Source: Methanovulcanius yangii (lineage in GTDB: Archaea; Halobacteriota; Methanomicrobia; Methanomicrobiales; Methanomicrobiaceae). From it: DNA of 64,000 bases. The stretch lies in NCBI RefSeq assembly GCF_018687785.1, contig NZ_LTBL01000001.1, positions 797,780-861,779 on the forward strand, in the 5' to 3' direction. The notes under the pieces are model-generated. The model did no database searches. It had not been told where the DNA came from and saw only the letters and a program-made list of their open reading frames with translations. Of this stretch, positions 35,935 through 44,502 are shown piece by piece (within the stretch, counting starts at the first letter, position 1; every line of letters begins with the position of its first letter). The translations under genes and the position numbers were made by a program.

Positions 35935-38900
35935 CTATGGCTGATATCCGCTGCCTATCCACAGGATATTGGACACATCTCCCGTGGGATCGTACATCCG
36001 TTCCAGCTGCCACCTGACGTTCACCGGATCACCGGGGCCCGACAGCAGCGGTACCGAGATCTCCACGGATCCCGCATCAGCAGTCTCCACCATTTGTTTC
36101 TGGACTTCCTTAACCTCCGGGTGCGAGGACCGGGGGAGAAACGCCGCAATATCTTTTCCGATTATGCTGGTGCCGTCTCCCAAAAGATCGGTGAGCGTTG
36201 AATTTGCACGGGTGATGATGCCCTTCCTGTCGACGGAAAAGACCGGCCGGCCGGGGTATTTGTCGCAGATGGATGAAAAGACGCCATTCTGCCTGCTGAC
36301 ATAGAGGATATGATCGTTTTTGATACCCTCAAGAACCCGCCGGAGTCTGTGATGGGATTGTTCGGCCTCTGACCCATCCCCTTCCCCCATCTCTCCGACC
36401 CCTGCCTTTTTGGCCAGTTCTTCTTCATACCGGCACCTCTGGAGCGTGACGGATGCCTGATTCACGAAAATTTCGATGATCGATATCGTGGCATCATCAA
36501 TACGATGAGGGACGGCAAAGGAGATGCTCCCGAATAATCTGTTGTCCCGTGAGATCCCAATCATATAACACTCGTAGAGGTCCAGAACGTCATTGATTAT
36601 CGAGCAGACATCCTCGGAGAAGTTCTTCAGGAAGAGATCATACAGCCCCCCGGAGAGGTGGATAAGCCTGTTGGAGTTCAGGTAGGTGCGATACTCTTCC
36701 GGTATTTTGAACCGGGTATCCAGAACCCTCCGGTTGAGCATGCTGCTCAGCATATTTTCGTACCCCTCAATCTCCCCCTTAATGGATTTGATCTGCAATG
36801 TTCCGGGATTATCATCGAAAGCGGTGACGACCGCAACGCCGCCGGGGAGAAGTGTTGTGAGTTCGGATGCAATGTAATCATAAATCGTCTCACTCCTTGG
36901 GAGACTGGCAAAACTCATGGCAGACCGCGAGATGAACTCCAGATTTTTTACATACTCCCTCTCTTTGATCTCGCTCTCCTTGCGGTCGGTGATGTCAGTG
37001 CCCACGGCCGAGATGCCGGTGAGGCGTCCTTCCGCGTCGATGACGGGACTATTCGTCCATGAGATCCATTTTTTGTCCCCGCCCCGTCCGGCATATTCAT
37101 GTTCCGTGATCCTGTATAGGGCAGGGTCGTCGAGAATCTTTTCAATGATATTCCTGAACATTCGTGCATTCTCCGGTGTCCCTGAAAAAATGGTATCAAC
37201 GGCACTTGCACCTATCAGTTCCCCCTTCCGGAATCCGAGGAGATCTTCCCCGAATTCATTGACGAACAGAATTGTACCGTCAGCATCCGTTTTTAGGACA
37301 ATTGCGCATGTTTTTTCAACCAAATCACGATACTTTTCCTCGCTCTGCTGAATTTCGTTTTCCATCCTCTTTCGCTGCGTCATATCCTGAATCGATTCGA
37401 TGGCTCCGATGACGGCCCCCCCCTCGTCATAGAGTCCGGTTGCCTTCGCCCAGAGGAACGCCCCGTTCCCGTCATTCAGGTGCGATGACCAGACCTCCAT
37501 ACTGAGGGCGTTCTTCTCTTTCCGGATCGTGGGGGGCGGGTTAAAGTGCGTAATGTCATGGGACAGTACATAATCGATCAGCATCGGCCGTCTGGTACCG
37601 TAAAACGGGACTGAATAGGACTGATCTCCCCGTCCGAGAATCTCTTCTTTCGGTATGCCGGTCAGTTGCTCCATCGCCCGGTTCCACGCCATCACTTCTG
37701 AATCGCTGTTGATCACAAAGGTTGCTTCCGGCAGGAAATCGATAATATCCGTCAACCGGGAGATGGTGCTGGTCAGACCGGATTCATATTCCTTTCTCTC
37801 GGTCACATCCCTTTTGACAACGGCAATCTTTTCGACCTCACCACCGGAATTGATGATGGGGGAGAGTGAGAAGTCAAATATCCTGCCGTCAATCTCGTCC
37901 ACAAACGAATCGGAGAGTTTTGAAGAGACAATCTCAGAGGAAATGTCCCTGATGCTTTCGCCAATATCCTCCGGGATGAATTCGTAGATGCTTCTGCCAA
38001 GAATTGACTGGATGGTGAGGGAATCGTCACCACAATACTTCCTGATATACTCACAGGAGGATTTGTTCAGTGAGAGGAGCCTGCCTTCCAGGTCGATAAG
38101 AAGTGAACCGTCATTTATCGAGTTGAGTAAAAACCGCGTGTTCTTTTCATTGCGTTTCAGGGCTTCCTTTACCAGTTTGGCATCGGTGACATCCCTTCCG
38201 ACAAACTGAAACTCGAAGATCGAACCATTCGTATCGAGGATGGGAGAGATGCTTCCCTCTACCCAACGCGGTTTTCCCCCTGTCTGCAGGGTGCGAAATT
38301 CCACCGTCTGAGATCTCTTCTCTGCATCTGCCAGATTCACTGAGGCCCGGATGAGCCCTGTATCATCCGGATAAATATCCAGGGAATCCAGCTCTTTGGC
38401 GATTGGCATCTCTTTCGGGACATTGAAATGAGAAGAGAAGGCTTCGTTCACATAATTGAGGGAATGGTCCAGGGACATCCGGCATATCAGTTCCTGCTGC
38501 CCCTCGACGATATTGCGGTACCGGTTCTCACTTATGGTAATGCACTTCTCCGCCTTTTTCCTCTCAGAGATATCCCGGTGGACGGAGAGGACGACAAGCC
38601 TGTCCTTCAGCGTAAATACATGGGAGCTTGCTTCCACCGGGAAGGAAATCCCGTCTTTTCGTACCAGTATCCCTTCATAAATCGAATGATAATTCTCTGC
38701 AAGGTCCGGTTCGATGGCGTCGTCGGATACGTTCGATGGAGCACGAAATATTTCGGGGAATTTTTTCCCGAAGAGTTCATCACGGGAGTAATGAAGTTTC
38801 CTGCAGGCCGTATCATTCACTTCGATTAATGCACCAATCCGCCGGGTATCGGTGATCTCATACAGGAATATCGCGTCGTTGGCATTATTGAAGAGATTTT

Positions 38901-39486
38901 TAAATTTTTCCTCATTCTCGGTGAGGCAGTCCCTCATCCTCTTCTCTTCGGTAAAGTCCTTTATGATGACAATCAGGCCATGGTCACCGCCTTCGAGGAC
39001 GGACGGGACAAACATGAGAAAAAAATTGTACGTGGTTTCGTCGTACGTGTAGGTGATCTCCTTGCAGGTTTTTTCCCCGTTCTCAATACAGGCCTCGATG
39101 AGGGGGACAAGTTCGGTATCACTGATGATGGGAATCGTCAGTTCGTCGATAAATTTGTTCAGGATGTCCTGTTCCTTCAGATTGAAGTATTGCAGGTACT
39201 TGTCATTCACCTGAATGATTTTTCCTCCCTGATTGAGGAGAAGGATTAAATCAGGGGAAAACTGCAGCATTTTGCTGATGGGCAACCGCCGTGAAATGGT
39301 GTAGACCTTTGCATTTCCTATGAGGTGTTCGTCAACCTTGCCCGACGCCAGTAATACCTGGAGATATTTTGCGATGGAATTGCGGTGAATGTTCGTACTA
39401 TGGGATATCTCTGTTATCGTCATCCCTTTCGCCTTGAACTTCAGGATGTTCAATATTTTATCGAGCAATTCCTGTTCGCCGGGCAT
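35935..39486 (-). CDS. Large HTH-multi-PAS-GAF regulator without kinase domain
   Basis: A 1183-residue protein. The HTH (about 1-65, MTITEISHSTNIHRNSIAKYLQVLLASGKV) and the YTISRRLPISKML link are followed by six PAS domains (about 75-190, 190-315, 315-440, 440-560, 565-690, 690-815), a GAF-like domain (about 820-1010, AMSFASLPRSETIYDYIASEL) and a final PAS (about 1080-1183). No HisKA or HATPase domain is present and the protein ends in the PAS core. There are no membrane segments. It would integrate several small-molecule, redox or light inputs and act through its N-terminal DNA-binding domain. ATG 39486 is preceded by a weak GTGACCT. It lies between surface-protein genes and is divergent from the thioester PEF-CTERM gene. 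Confidence 0.85.
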   Translation of the reverse strand: MPGEQELLDKILNILKFKAKGMTITEISHSTNIHRNSIAKYLQVLLASGKVDEHLIGNAKVYTISRRLPISKMLQFSPDLILLLNQGGKIIQVNDKYLQYFNLKEQDILNKFIDELTIPIISDTELVPLIEACIENGEKTCKEITYTYDETTYNFFLMFVPSVLEGGDHGLIVIIKDFTEEKRMRDCLTENEEKFKNLFNNANDAIFLYEITDTRRIGALIEVNDTACRKLHYSRDELFGKKFPEIFRAPSNVSDDAIEPDLAENYHSIYEGILVRKDGISFPVEASSHVFTLKDRLVVLSVHRDISERKKAEKCITISENRYRNIVEGQQELICRMSLDHSLNYVNEAFSSHFNVPKEMPIAKELDSLDIYPDDTGLIRASVNLADAEKRSQTVEFRTLQTGGKPRWVEGSISPILDTNGSIFEFQFVGRDVTDAKLVKEALKRNEKNTRFLLNSINDGSLLIDLEGRLLSLNKSSCEYIRKYCGDDSLTIQSILGRSIYEFIPEDIGESIRDISSEIVSSKLSDSFVDEIDGRIFDFSLSPIINSGGEVEKIAVVKRDVTERKEYESGLTSTISRLTDIIDFLPEATFVINSDSEVMAWNRAMEQLTGIPKEEILGRGDQSYSVPFYGTRRPMLIDYVLSHDITHFNPPPTIRKEKNALSMEVWSSHLNDGNGAFLWAKATGLYDEGGAVIGAIESIQDMTQRKRMENEIQQSEEKYRDLVEKTCAIVLKTDADGTILFVNEFGEDLLGFRKGELIGASAVDTIFSGTPENARMFRNIIEKILDDPALYRITEHEYAGRGGDKKWISWTNSPVIDAEGRLTGISAVGTDITDRKESEIKEREYVKNLEFISRSAMSFASLPRSETIYDYIASELTTLLPGGVAVVTAFDDNPGTLQIKSIKGEIEGYENMLSSMLNRRVLDTRFKIPEEYRTYLNSNRLIHLSGGLYDLFLKNFSEDVCSIINDVLDLYECYMIGISRDNRLFGSISFAVPHRIDDATISIIEIFVNQASVTLQRCRYEEELAKKAGVGEMGEGDGSEAEQSHHRLRRVLEGIKNDHILYVSRQNGVFSSICDKYPGRPVFSVDRKGIITRANSTLTDLLGDGTSIIGKDIAAFLPRSSHPEVKEVQKQMVETADAGSVEISVPLLSGPGDPVNVRWQLERMYDPTGDVSNILWIGSGYQP

Positions 39487-39980
39487 AGGTCACGAATGCA
39501 CAATAAAATATTTAATACTATGTCGGGCATCCATTATGACCGTTGAATAAAAAAACTGATTTAGGGATTTATACGGGCATTGCAGGCACAATATTCGTCA
39601 TATTCAGATTCGTATTCATTCTGACATATGATGGAGGATTCGGTTCACTGAACGGTGAATCTGAAAATTCAGAATAGATACCGCCCCACCATTGTCTGAT
39701 TAGAACAGTCCCGGGACAATCCGGTTCTGGTGCGAACATCGCTTCTGTTGGGGAAAAGGCCCTCTTCACGGATATCATGCAAGTCGTTGCAAACAGCAAT
39801 ATATCAGTGAAATACCCATATATTCCCATTTCCGGGCGCACCCGCAGGGTTGTGCATTAATATCTGGCGCATTAGTATATATCCGGATTCGTATAGGGGG
39901 GAGCATATGTAAGACTTTGAACGGCAGCTTCCGCCAAGGATGCCGGCAGTTTTGCATGAAATTGAATGGAGGTATGAAAA
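39487..39980. other. Divergent intergenic region upstream of thioester PEF-CTERM gene
   Basis: Nearly 0.5 kb with no convincing protein; a 90-codon minus-strand frame at 39569-39841 has no recognisable sequence or ribosome site. A TATA-like box lies at 39874-39882, and the ribosome site GGAGGTATGA is at 39968-39977. The leader would be about 80 nt long. Confidence 0.45.
39874..39882 (+). promoter_or_regulatory. TATA-like box of thioester PEF-CTERM gene
   Basis: AGTATATATCC sits about 100 nt before the start codon, the strongest AT box in the spacer. Confidence 0.45.
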
Positions 39981-40637
39981 ATGAACAAACTATTTGCCGC
40001 ATTGCTTGTGGCCGCTCTCTGTATGGTGGCACCGGCAATTGCAATGGAATGGGATGATCTCCCGGCCGAGGCGATGGTGTACATCGACAGTAACTATCCG
40101 CCAGGAGATGTGATGGGCACCTACTTTGACGTGTATTTCTGTGACAAAGTTTGTGGTGCCAGATGTGTGGATTGCTGTGACTGGGAACCGGTAGGCGACC
40201 CCTATGCCGGATGGTGCGTCGACACCTCGGCAAGTTCCATCAAAGATGTGTGCTACTGCGGTGAGATGTATTCCACCATCGGGGTGAGCCCTGAGTTAAA
40301 CCAGGTAAACTGGATCCTCAACAACAAGCATGATCTATCCTATGGAGAAATTCAGGCAGCCATCTGGATGGTTATGAACCAGCCGAACACCAAGTACCCG
40401 GACTGGGACACTGCGCTTGCAGAGAGATTAGCCAACGCAGCAGATCCAGAGTTTGAGCCGGGATGCGGCGATATTGTCGCGATCTGGATCCTTCCGTGTG
40501 ATGACGATGGACAGGGGATCATCATTGAAATGGAGATTCCTCCCTGCCCGCCGGTTCCTGAATTCCCGGTCATGACGATTCCGCTCTTCTTCGTCGGCGG
40601 AGTACTTGTTGCGGCCAGTGTTCTGAGGAAGGAGTAA
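39981..40637 (+). CDS. PEF-CTERM surface protein with candidate Cys-Gln thioester domain
   Basis: 218 residues; the ATG follows GGAGGTATGAAAA. The signal peptide is about 1-21 (cleavage after AIA). The domain at about 33-140 contains GWCVDTS with Cys79, a CxC-rich insert (FCDKVCGARCVDCC, residues 54-66), LNQVNWILNNK and EIQAAIWMVMNQ with Gln125. This matches the Cys ... (T/I)QxAIW layout of thioester surface-adhesin domains (TQXA family), in which the Cys and Gln side chains form an internal thioester that can bond covalently to host or surface amines. The C-terminus is the sorting signal VPEFPVMTIPLFFVGGVLVAASVLRKE. The protein would be displayed on the cell surface after archaeosortase processing. 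The thioester itself is inferred from the motif. Confidence 0.8.
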   Translation: MNKLFAALLVAALCMVAPAIAMEWDDLPAEAMVYIDSNYPPGDVMGTYFDVYFCDKVCGARCVDCCDWEPVGDPYAGWCVDTSASSIKDVCYCGEMYSTIGVSPELNQVNWILNNKHDLSYGEIQAAIWMVMNQPNTKYPDWDTALAERLANAADPEFEPGCGDIVAIWILPCDDDGQGIIIEMEIPPCPPVPEFPVMTIPLFFVGGVLVAASVLRKE

Positions 40638-40661
40638 GGGCGATAACGCCAATCTCATTTC

Positions 40662-40670
40662 TTTTTTTTT
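40662..40670 (+). terminator. T-run terminator after thioester PEF-CTERM gene
   Basis: A run of nine to ten T residues lies about 25 nt after the stop codon. Confidence 0.5.
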
Positions 40671-41429
40671 CCTTCTCAGTTGTTCAGAGATATCTTATCA
40701 GGCATCGTTCCCACAGCCTCTCCCGTACGCTTGATTTTGCAGACGCGGGTGCATATGGAGGAACGAACCGTCTGTAATCTCCGGTCCGCCAGAGCAGCCC
40801 ATTATGCGGTCCGGCACATCGCGTTTTGCATGGAGGTGCCCCTGCCCGTCGGCACACTCAGGAGACGCCCGCGTGCCGTACCTTCCACAACCCCCGGCGA
40901 GGGGACATCCTCTCTCATATTATCACCCCGCTCTGCCACAGGCCCTTCACAGCGGTTCACCAAAATCGAGCCAGGCTTCCCGTGAGTTCCGCAATTGTGC
41001 CGGTCCGTCTTCCGACCATATGCCCCGGGATTGTACGGGTACCACCAATTCGGGGATGTCTGTGGCGGTCGCCACGTATAGGAGGTCCGGCCATACCGCT
41101 GCTGCCGCCCGGCAATTGAGAATGCTACGAGGTGCGGAGATACCAACCGGCCTGTGTCAATGTTCGGTAATAATCCGCCAGGGTCGCGTGGCGAGTTATG
41201 TCTCAGATGGATGAATAAGGGACCTGCCGAAAGGCCGGGATTTGCCATGAACGCGCTGAACACAAATGCCCGGCTTTTCCTTATATATCTAAAATGATAC
41301 TGTAGGGTCAGGGCAGGGTCAGGCGGGTGAATCAGACGGATCCCGCGATGATCCCGGATGCTGACCAGCTCTCCTTAAGAGCGCATCCGACGAGCCCTGA
41401 ATCTGAACACAAAGGGGTGAAGAGTGGTT
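40671..41429. other. 0.76-kb region without a convincing gene
   Basis: Between two PEF-CTERM genes. Several overlapping frames of about 100-150 codons exist on both strands (such as 40802-41263 minus and 40804-41214 plus), but none has a recognisable domain, signal peptide or ribosome site, and they are mutually exclusive. It could be a decayed gene or a long leader region. A strong TATA-like box at 41281-41290 serves the next gene, leaving a GC-rich leader of about 120 nt containing a GGGTCAGG direct repeat near 41305-41322. Confidence 0.4.
41281..41290 (+). promoter_or_regulatory. TATA-like box upstream of short PEF-CTERM gene
   Basis: TTATATATCT preceded by CC, about 140 nt upstream of ATG 41430; a near-consensus archaeal TATA element. 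Confidence 0.5.
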
Positions 41430-41696
41430 ATGAATAAGAAACCGTGGATTATCCTCCTCCTATTGGCTATCATGGGGATAATGGCTGTGTTCATCGGTGT
41501 AGGCCAGGGATATCCTGTTCCCGATAGCAGTGCCGCTGAAAGCCCGGGGTTTGACGATTCACCCCCCCCCGCCACTGTTCCCACCCCTGAATTTCCGACC
41601 ATTGCCGTGCCTGCAGGCTTTCTGGTCGGGATGGTATACATCATTTTCCTGCTGAAGGACAAGGGACGAAAAATCCTTGTTTTCAGCAAAAAATGA
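41430..41696 (+). CDS. Short PEF-CTERM protein
   Basis: About 88 residues from ATG 41430 (a GTG at 41424 is the alternative). A signal peptide (about 1-25) is followed by only about 28 residues of Pro/Ser/Asp-rich mature sequence, then the sorting signal TPEFPTIAVPAGFLVGMVYIIFLL with a basic tail. It has no folded domain and looks like a minimal archaeosortase substrate or the remnant of a larger surface protein whose middle was deleted. The basic tail (KDKGRKILVFSKK) is longer than usual. Confidence 0.75.
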   Translation: MNKKPWIILLLLAIMGIMAVFIGVGQGYPVPDSSAAESPGFDDSPPPATVPTPEFPTIAVPAGFLVGMVYIIFLLKDKGRKILVFSKK

Positions 41697-42174
41697 TGTT
41701 GTGATCATCCGAAGAATCTGCCCCATGACCGTTGGGTATTCCTGATCCCCTATCCTCTATTCTCCCGGGCATACCAGTTCTCCGGCGAGGGATAGACCTC
41801 ATATCCTGAGCGGGGGCGGTTTTCAAATAAATATACCGCCAGGAGAGGCGTGGCATCCATCTGCGAACGGATGCCGTCCCCCTCCGGGAAACAGAAAGGG
41901 CACACACGTGTCGTGATGACCCAAAGCTACAATGCCTGCGTGACCTGATGCTCATGGAGGTGGACGAAAGAGGAGGAGGAGAGGGCCAGGCTAACATTTT
42001 CTCATCAAAGAGATCCTTCGGCCATGCAGTGAGGTCCTAAAAGAGGTGACTATGGATGAGGAGTCCCGTGCGTTGGTTCTCAGTGCCACAATTCCATGCA
42101 GCCACGAAATATCGGGACAGGGCATAGACATGAGAATGGATGTTCAATCGGTTGTCAATAAAAAAAAGGAAATT
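41697..42174. other. Intergenic region, no gene recognised
   Basis: A 0.48-kb convergent spacer between two PEF-CTERM genes. Short frames are present but no protein, RNA or repeat was recognised. Confidence 0.4.
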
Positions 42175-42717
42175 TCACCGGTACTTGCCCAATGATACCA
42201 CTACCGCACCCATCACGAGGGCAAAGAGCGCCATCATGGCAGGCATGTAGAAGGGAAACTCGGGGACCGGTGTGGGCGTGGTCGGTGGAGGTGTCGGTGT
42301 TGGTGGACAGCATGCATAGCAGAAGTCAATGTGACTGATGTCCGGGTACTTGCCACTCGATGGGTTCAGGGGAGGACCGAGTATCGTGTCCGATGTTATC
42401 GGGCCATCATAGTCATAATAATTGTAGACATTCGCATCCCTTCCCTTCACTATGACGGCATAGACGCAGATCCCGTCGGTTTCGAAGTTGAAGTGAGTCG
42501 CATTCACCATCGTGATCGTAATCGAACCTCCGTCAATGTAGTGGGTACCTGCATAGGGACCGTCTTCGATTTTATACGCCTCATAGCATGAGTCGAGATC
42601 ACAGCATTTGGGGTTGCCGTCAACGTAGTCGGGGTCCACAATACTCGCAGCCCCCGGGAAAACGATGAGCGCTGATGCGATTATCAGCACTAATGCAAAT
42701 AGCATTTTTTTCATCAT
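42175..42717 (-). CDS. PEF-CTERM surface protein with SHIxFCY-type domain
   Basis: 180 residues. A signal peptide (about 1-24) is followed by a mature domain with CCDLDSCYEAYKI, GGSITITMVNATHFNFETDGICVYAVIVKGRDANVYNYYDYDG and ISHIDFCYACCP. The VIVKGxxxANxYxY ... D ... PxNxxSGK ... ISHIxFCY pattern is one I know from many bacterial and archaeal extracellular proteins, where it forms a small beta-sandwich of unknown function. A Pro/Thr linker precedes the sorting signal VPEFPFYMPAMMALFALVMGAVVVSLGKYR. ATG 42717 has a TATA-like box (ATTTATAAGA on the minus strand, 42761-42770) about 45 nt upstream. Confidence 0.82.
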   Translation of the reverse strand: MMKKMLFALVLIIASALIVFPGAASIVDPDYVDGNPKCCDLDSCYEAYKIEDGPYAGTHYIDGGSITITMVNATHFNFETDGICVYAVIVKGRDANVYNYYDYDGPITSDTILGPPLNPSSGKYPDISHIDFCYACCPPTPTPPPTTPTPVPEFPFYMPAMMALFALVMGAVVVSLGKYR

Positions 42718-42760
42718 GAGATTACATCACATCCTTTTTACGCCCCCCACTCCGCGTCCC

Positions 42761-42770
42761 TCTTATAAAT
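42761..42770 (-). promoter_or_regulatory. TATA-like box of SHIxFCY PEF-CTERM gene
   Basis: ATTTATAAGA on the minus strand, 44-53 nt upstream of the start codon. Confidence 0.5.
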
Positions 42771-43103
42771 TGATGTGTCAGGCGCAAATGCTGTGCTTTC
42801 GGCGATGCAGCCTTATCGAGCAGCAATTTTTCCGTCTATTGTGCAAAGACCCACAGCCCGGACCGCATACCGGGGGGTACAGTGCGGGGTGCCGGGGAGA
42901 GACGGGTGTGTCCGTCCCCGCCCGGCATGGGCGGCAACGGCCATCTATTCCTCCGCCATTTCACAGGGGATATGCGAACAAAAGGACACCTGCTGAAGGA
43001 CGGTTGCACATTCGAAAAAGAGAAGATTATTTTTTCATGGAGAGGAGATCACACGTCAATGACGTGATACCGGCAAAAACTGGAAATGAAGGATGAACCT
43101 CGT
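42771..43103. other. Intergenic region, no gene recognised
   Basis: About 0.33 kb between the PEF-CTERM gene and the end of the Gfo/Idh gene. Frames on the plus strand lack recognisable sequence or a ribosome site. Confidence 0.4.
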
Positions 43104-44072
43104 CTACAGGGACCCTTCCGTCTGGATGCACTGACGTTCATCCTGATGCACTTCCGATCGTTTCAGGCATTTTTGTTTGATCTCCTCGCAAATCTGCACA
43201 TTACGGATTGCCTGCACCGGGGTGATGGGGAATGCCCGGCCCTCTTTTGCACACCGGATAAATGTGGACAGTTCCATCTTCAGGGGTTCGACCTTGCCCA
43301 CCATGACCTTCTCCACCACATTCTCCTGTACATACCGGTCACTCTCTTGGCTGTATTGCTCCGGTTTCCGGTGGATATAGACTTCCTGGGTCATGAAATC
43401 CCCCTCGATGGTGAAGTCATTCTCTTCGATGTACACCATCCGGATCTTCTTCGAAGCCTTTCTGCTTGCGGAAAGATACACGGGGAAATCTTCAAAATCA
43501 AACAACGCACCGCAGATATCATCGTTCCCGGAACATGAGAGGCTGTATGGTTTCCTGAAGCAGCAGTTGTTGAACAGGATATCAATATCATGAATCATCA
43601 GATCTTCGACCACCGAACTGCCGGAGATCCGCATCGACGCGGGATTGTGGCGTTTAATCTCTACATACACCGGATCCTTGACAATCCGGCGGATCTCCTT
43701 TACTATCGGGTTAAACCGTTCGATATGGCCGACCCCGACCACAAGATCCTCAGGCAGCTTCCTGCAAAGTGCGATTGCCTCCGCCGAACGCAGGCAGACA
43801 GGCTTTTCAATCAGCATATCAACGCCGGCATGGGCCGCTTTTAACGCTGTTTCATAGTGATACTGCGTCGGAACGCAGATACTGACTGCGTCCACCTGCC
43901 TGAACAGCTCCTCGACAGAGCCGGCGACGTTCGCCCCCGTATGTTGTGCAACCTCTGCAGCCGCATCGGTGTTTATATCGTAGACAATCACATCACCGAC
44001 GTTTTTTAGTTCAGAATACACGCGGACATGATTCTTCCCCATAACTCCTGTTCCAATGACTCCAACATCCAT
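43104..44072 (-). CDS. Gfo/Idh/MocA family NAD(P)-dependent sugar dehydrogenase
   Basis: About 322 residues from ATG 44072 (MDVGVIGTG), favoured because GGTG lies 8 nt upstream; upstream ATG 44078 and GTG 44081 are in frame. The Rossmann motif is GVIGTGVMGKNH (about 4-15), with SICVPTQYHYETALKA and IEKPVCL (the catalytic-loop EKP motif, about 95), then the C-terminal GFO/IDH/MocA alpha/beta domain including VGVGHIERFNPIVKE (about 118). Close relatives in methanogens oxidise UDP-GlcNAc at C3 for 3-amino sugar synthesis, but no aminotransferase is adjacent, so the exact sugar is uncertain. It marks the left edge of the surface-glycan locus. Confidence 0.85.
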   Translation of the reverse strand: MDVGVIGTGVMGKNHVRVYSELKNVGDVIVYDINTDAAAEVAQHTGANVAGSVEELFRQVDAVSICVPTQYHYETALKAAHAGVDMLIEKPVCLRSAEAIALCRKLPEDLVVGVGHIERFNPIVKEIRRIVKDPVYVEIKRHNPASMRISGSSVVEDLMIHDIDILFNNCCFRKPYSLSCSGNDDICGALFDFEDFPVYLSASRKASKKIRMVYIEENDFTIEGDFMTQEVYIHRKPEQYSQESDRYVQENVVEKVMVGKVEPLKMELSTFIRCAKEGRAFPITPVQAIRNVQICEEIKQKCLKRSEVHQDERQCIQTEGSL

Positions 44073-44081
44073 TTGCATCAC

Positions 44082-44502
44082 ACCGCAAATACTCAGACGG
44101 GATTCGGACAGTATTCCGGTATTTCTCCGGTGCCCCCCTCCGGGTGATCCCCCCGCCTGAACGTGCTTTTACGAGATGGTCACAGCGACCGAGAGCAATT
44201 GACGGGAACATACCCGGATCAGCCGGAGAGTAGCGCCCATCATATCCCTGCTGCGCACACGCCCTGAATGTTCAAAATCACTATATATTGGTATGCCCGG
44301 CAAAAACCGGGTTGTTCGCACATTCCTACGAGATCTGATTTTATTTCTCCACACATATAATGCAGGGACCCCATCCGGCCCCTCCTGCACCAGTAATCGG
44401 AAACGGGAGGTACAACGAGGATTTCGATGGAGGGCAAGGGGGCATGGTGTGTGCTGCCGCATTCCTTCAAGTTGCAGGAGAGAAGCCGCCCCGGCTGCAT
44501 AT
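44082..44502. other. Intergenic region upstream of Gfo/Idh gene
   Basis: A 0.42-kb spacer between two minus-strand genes. The symmetric AT box CACTATATATTGG near 44279-44291 is a candidate TATA element for the Gfo/Idh gene, which would then have a leader of nearly 200 nt. No protein or RNA was recognised. Confidence 0.4.

Noticed and set aside
39569-39841. 90-codon minus-strand frame between the HTH-PAS regulator and the thioester gene
   Set aside because: No ribosome site, no domain, odd composition; left as non-coding.
40802-41263. 153-codon minus-strand frame between PEF-CTERM genes
   Set aside because: Pro/Arg/Gly-rich, overlaps equally long frames on the other strand, no domain; not supportable as a gene.
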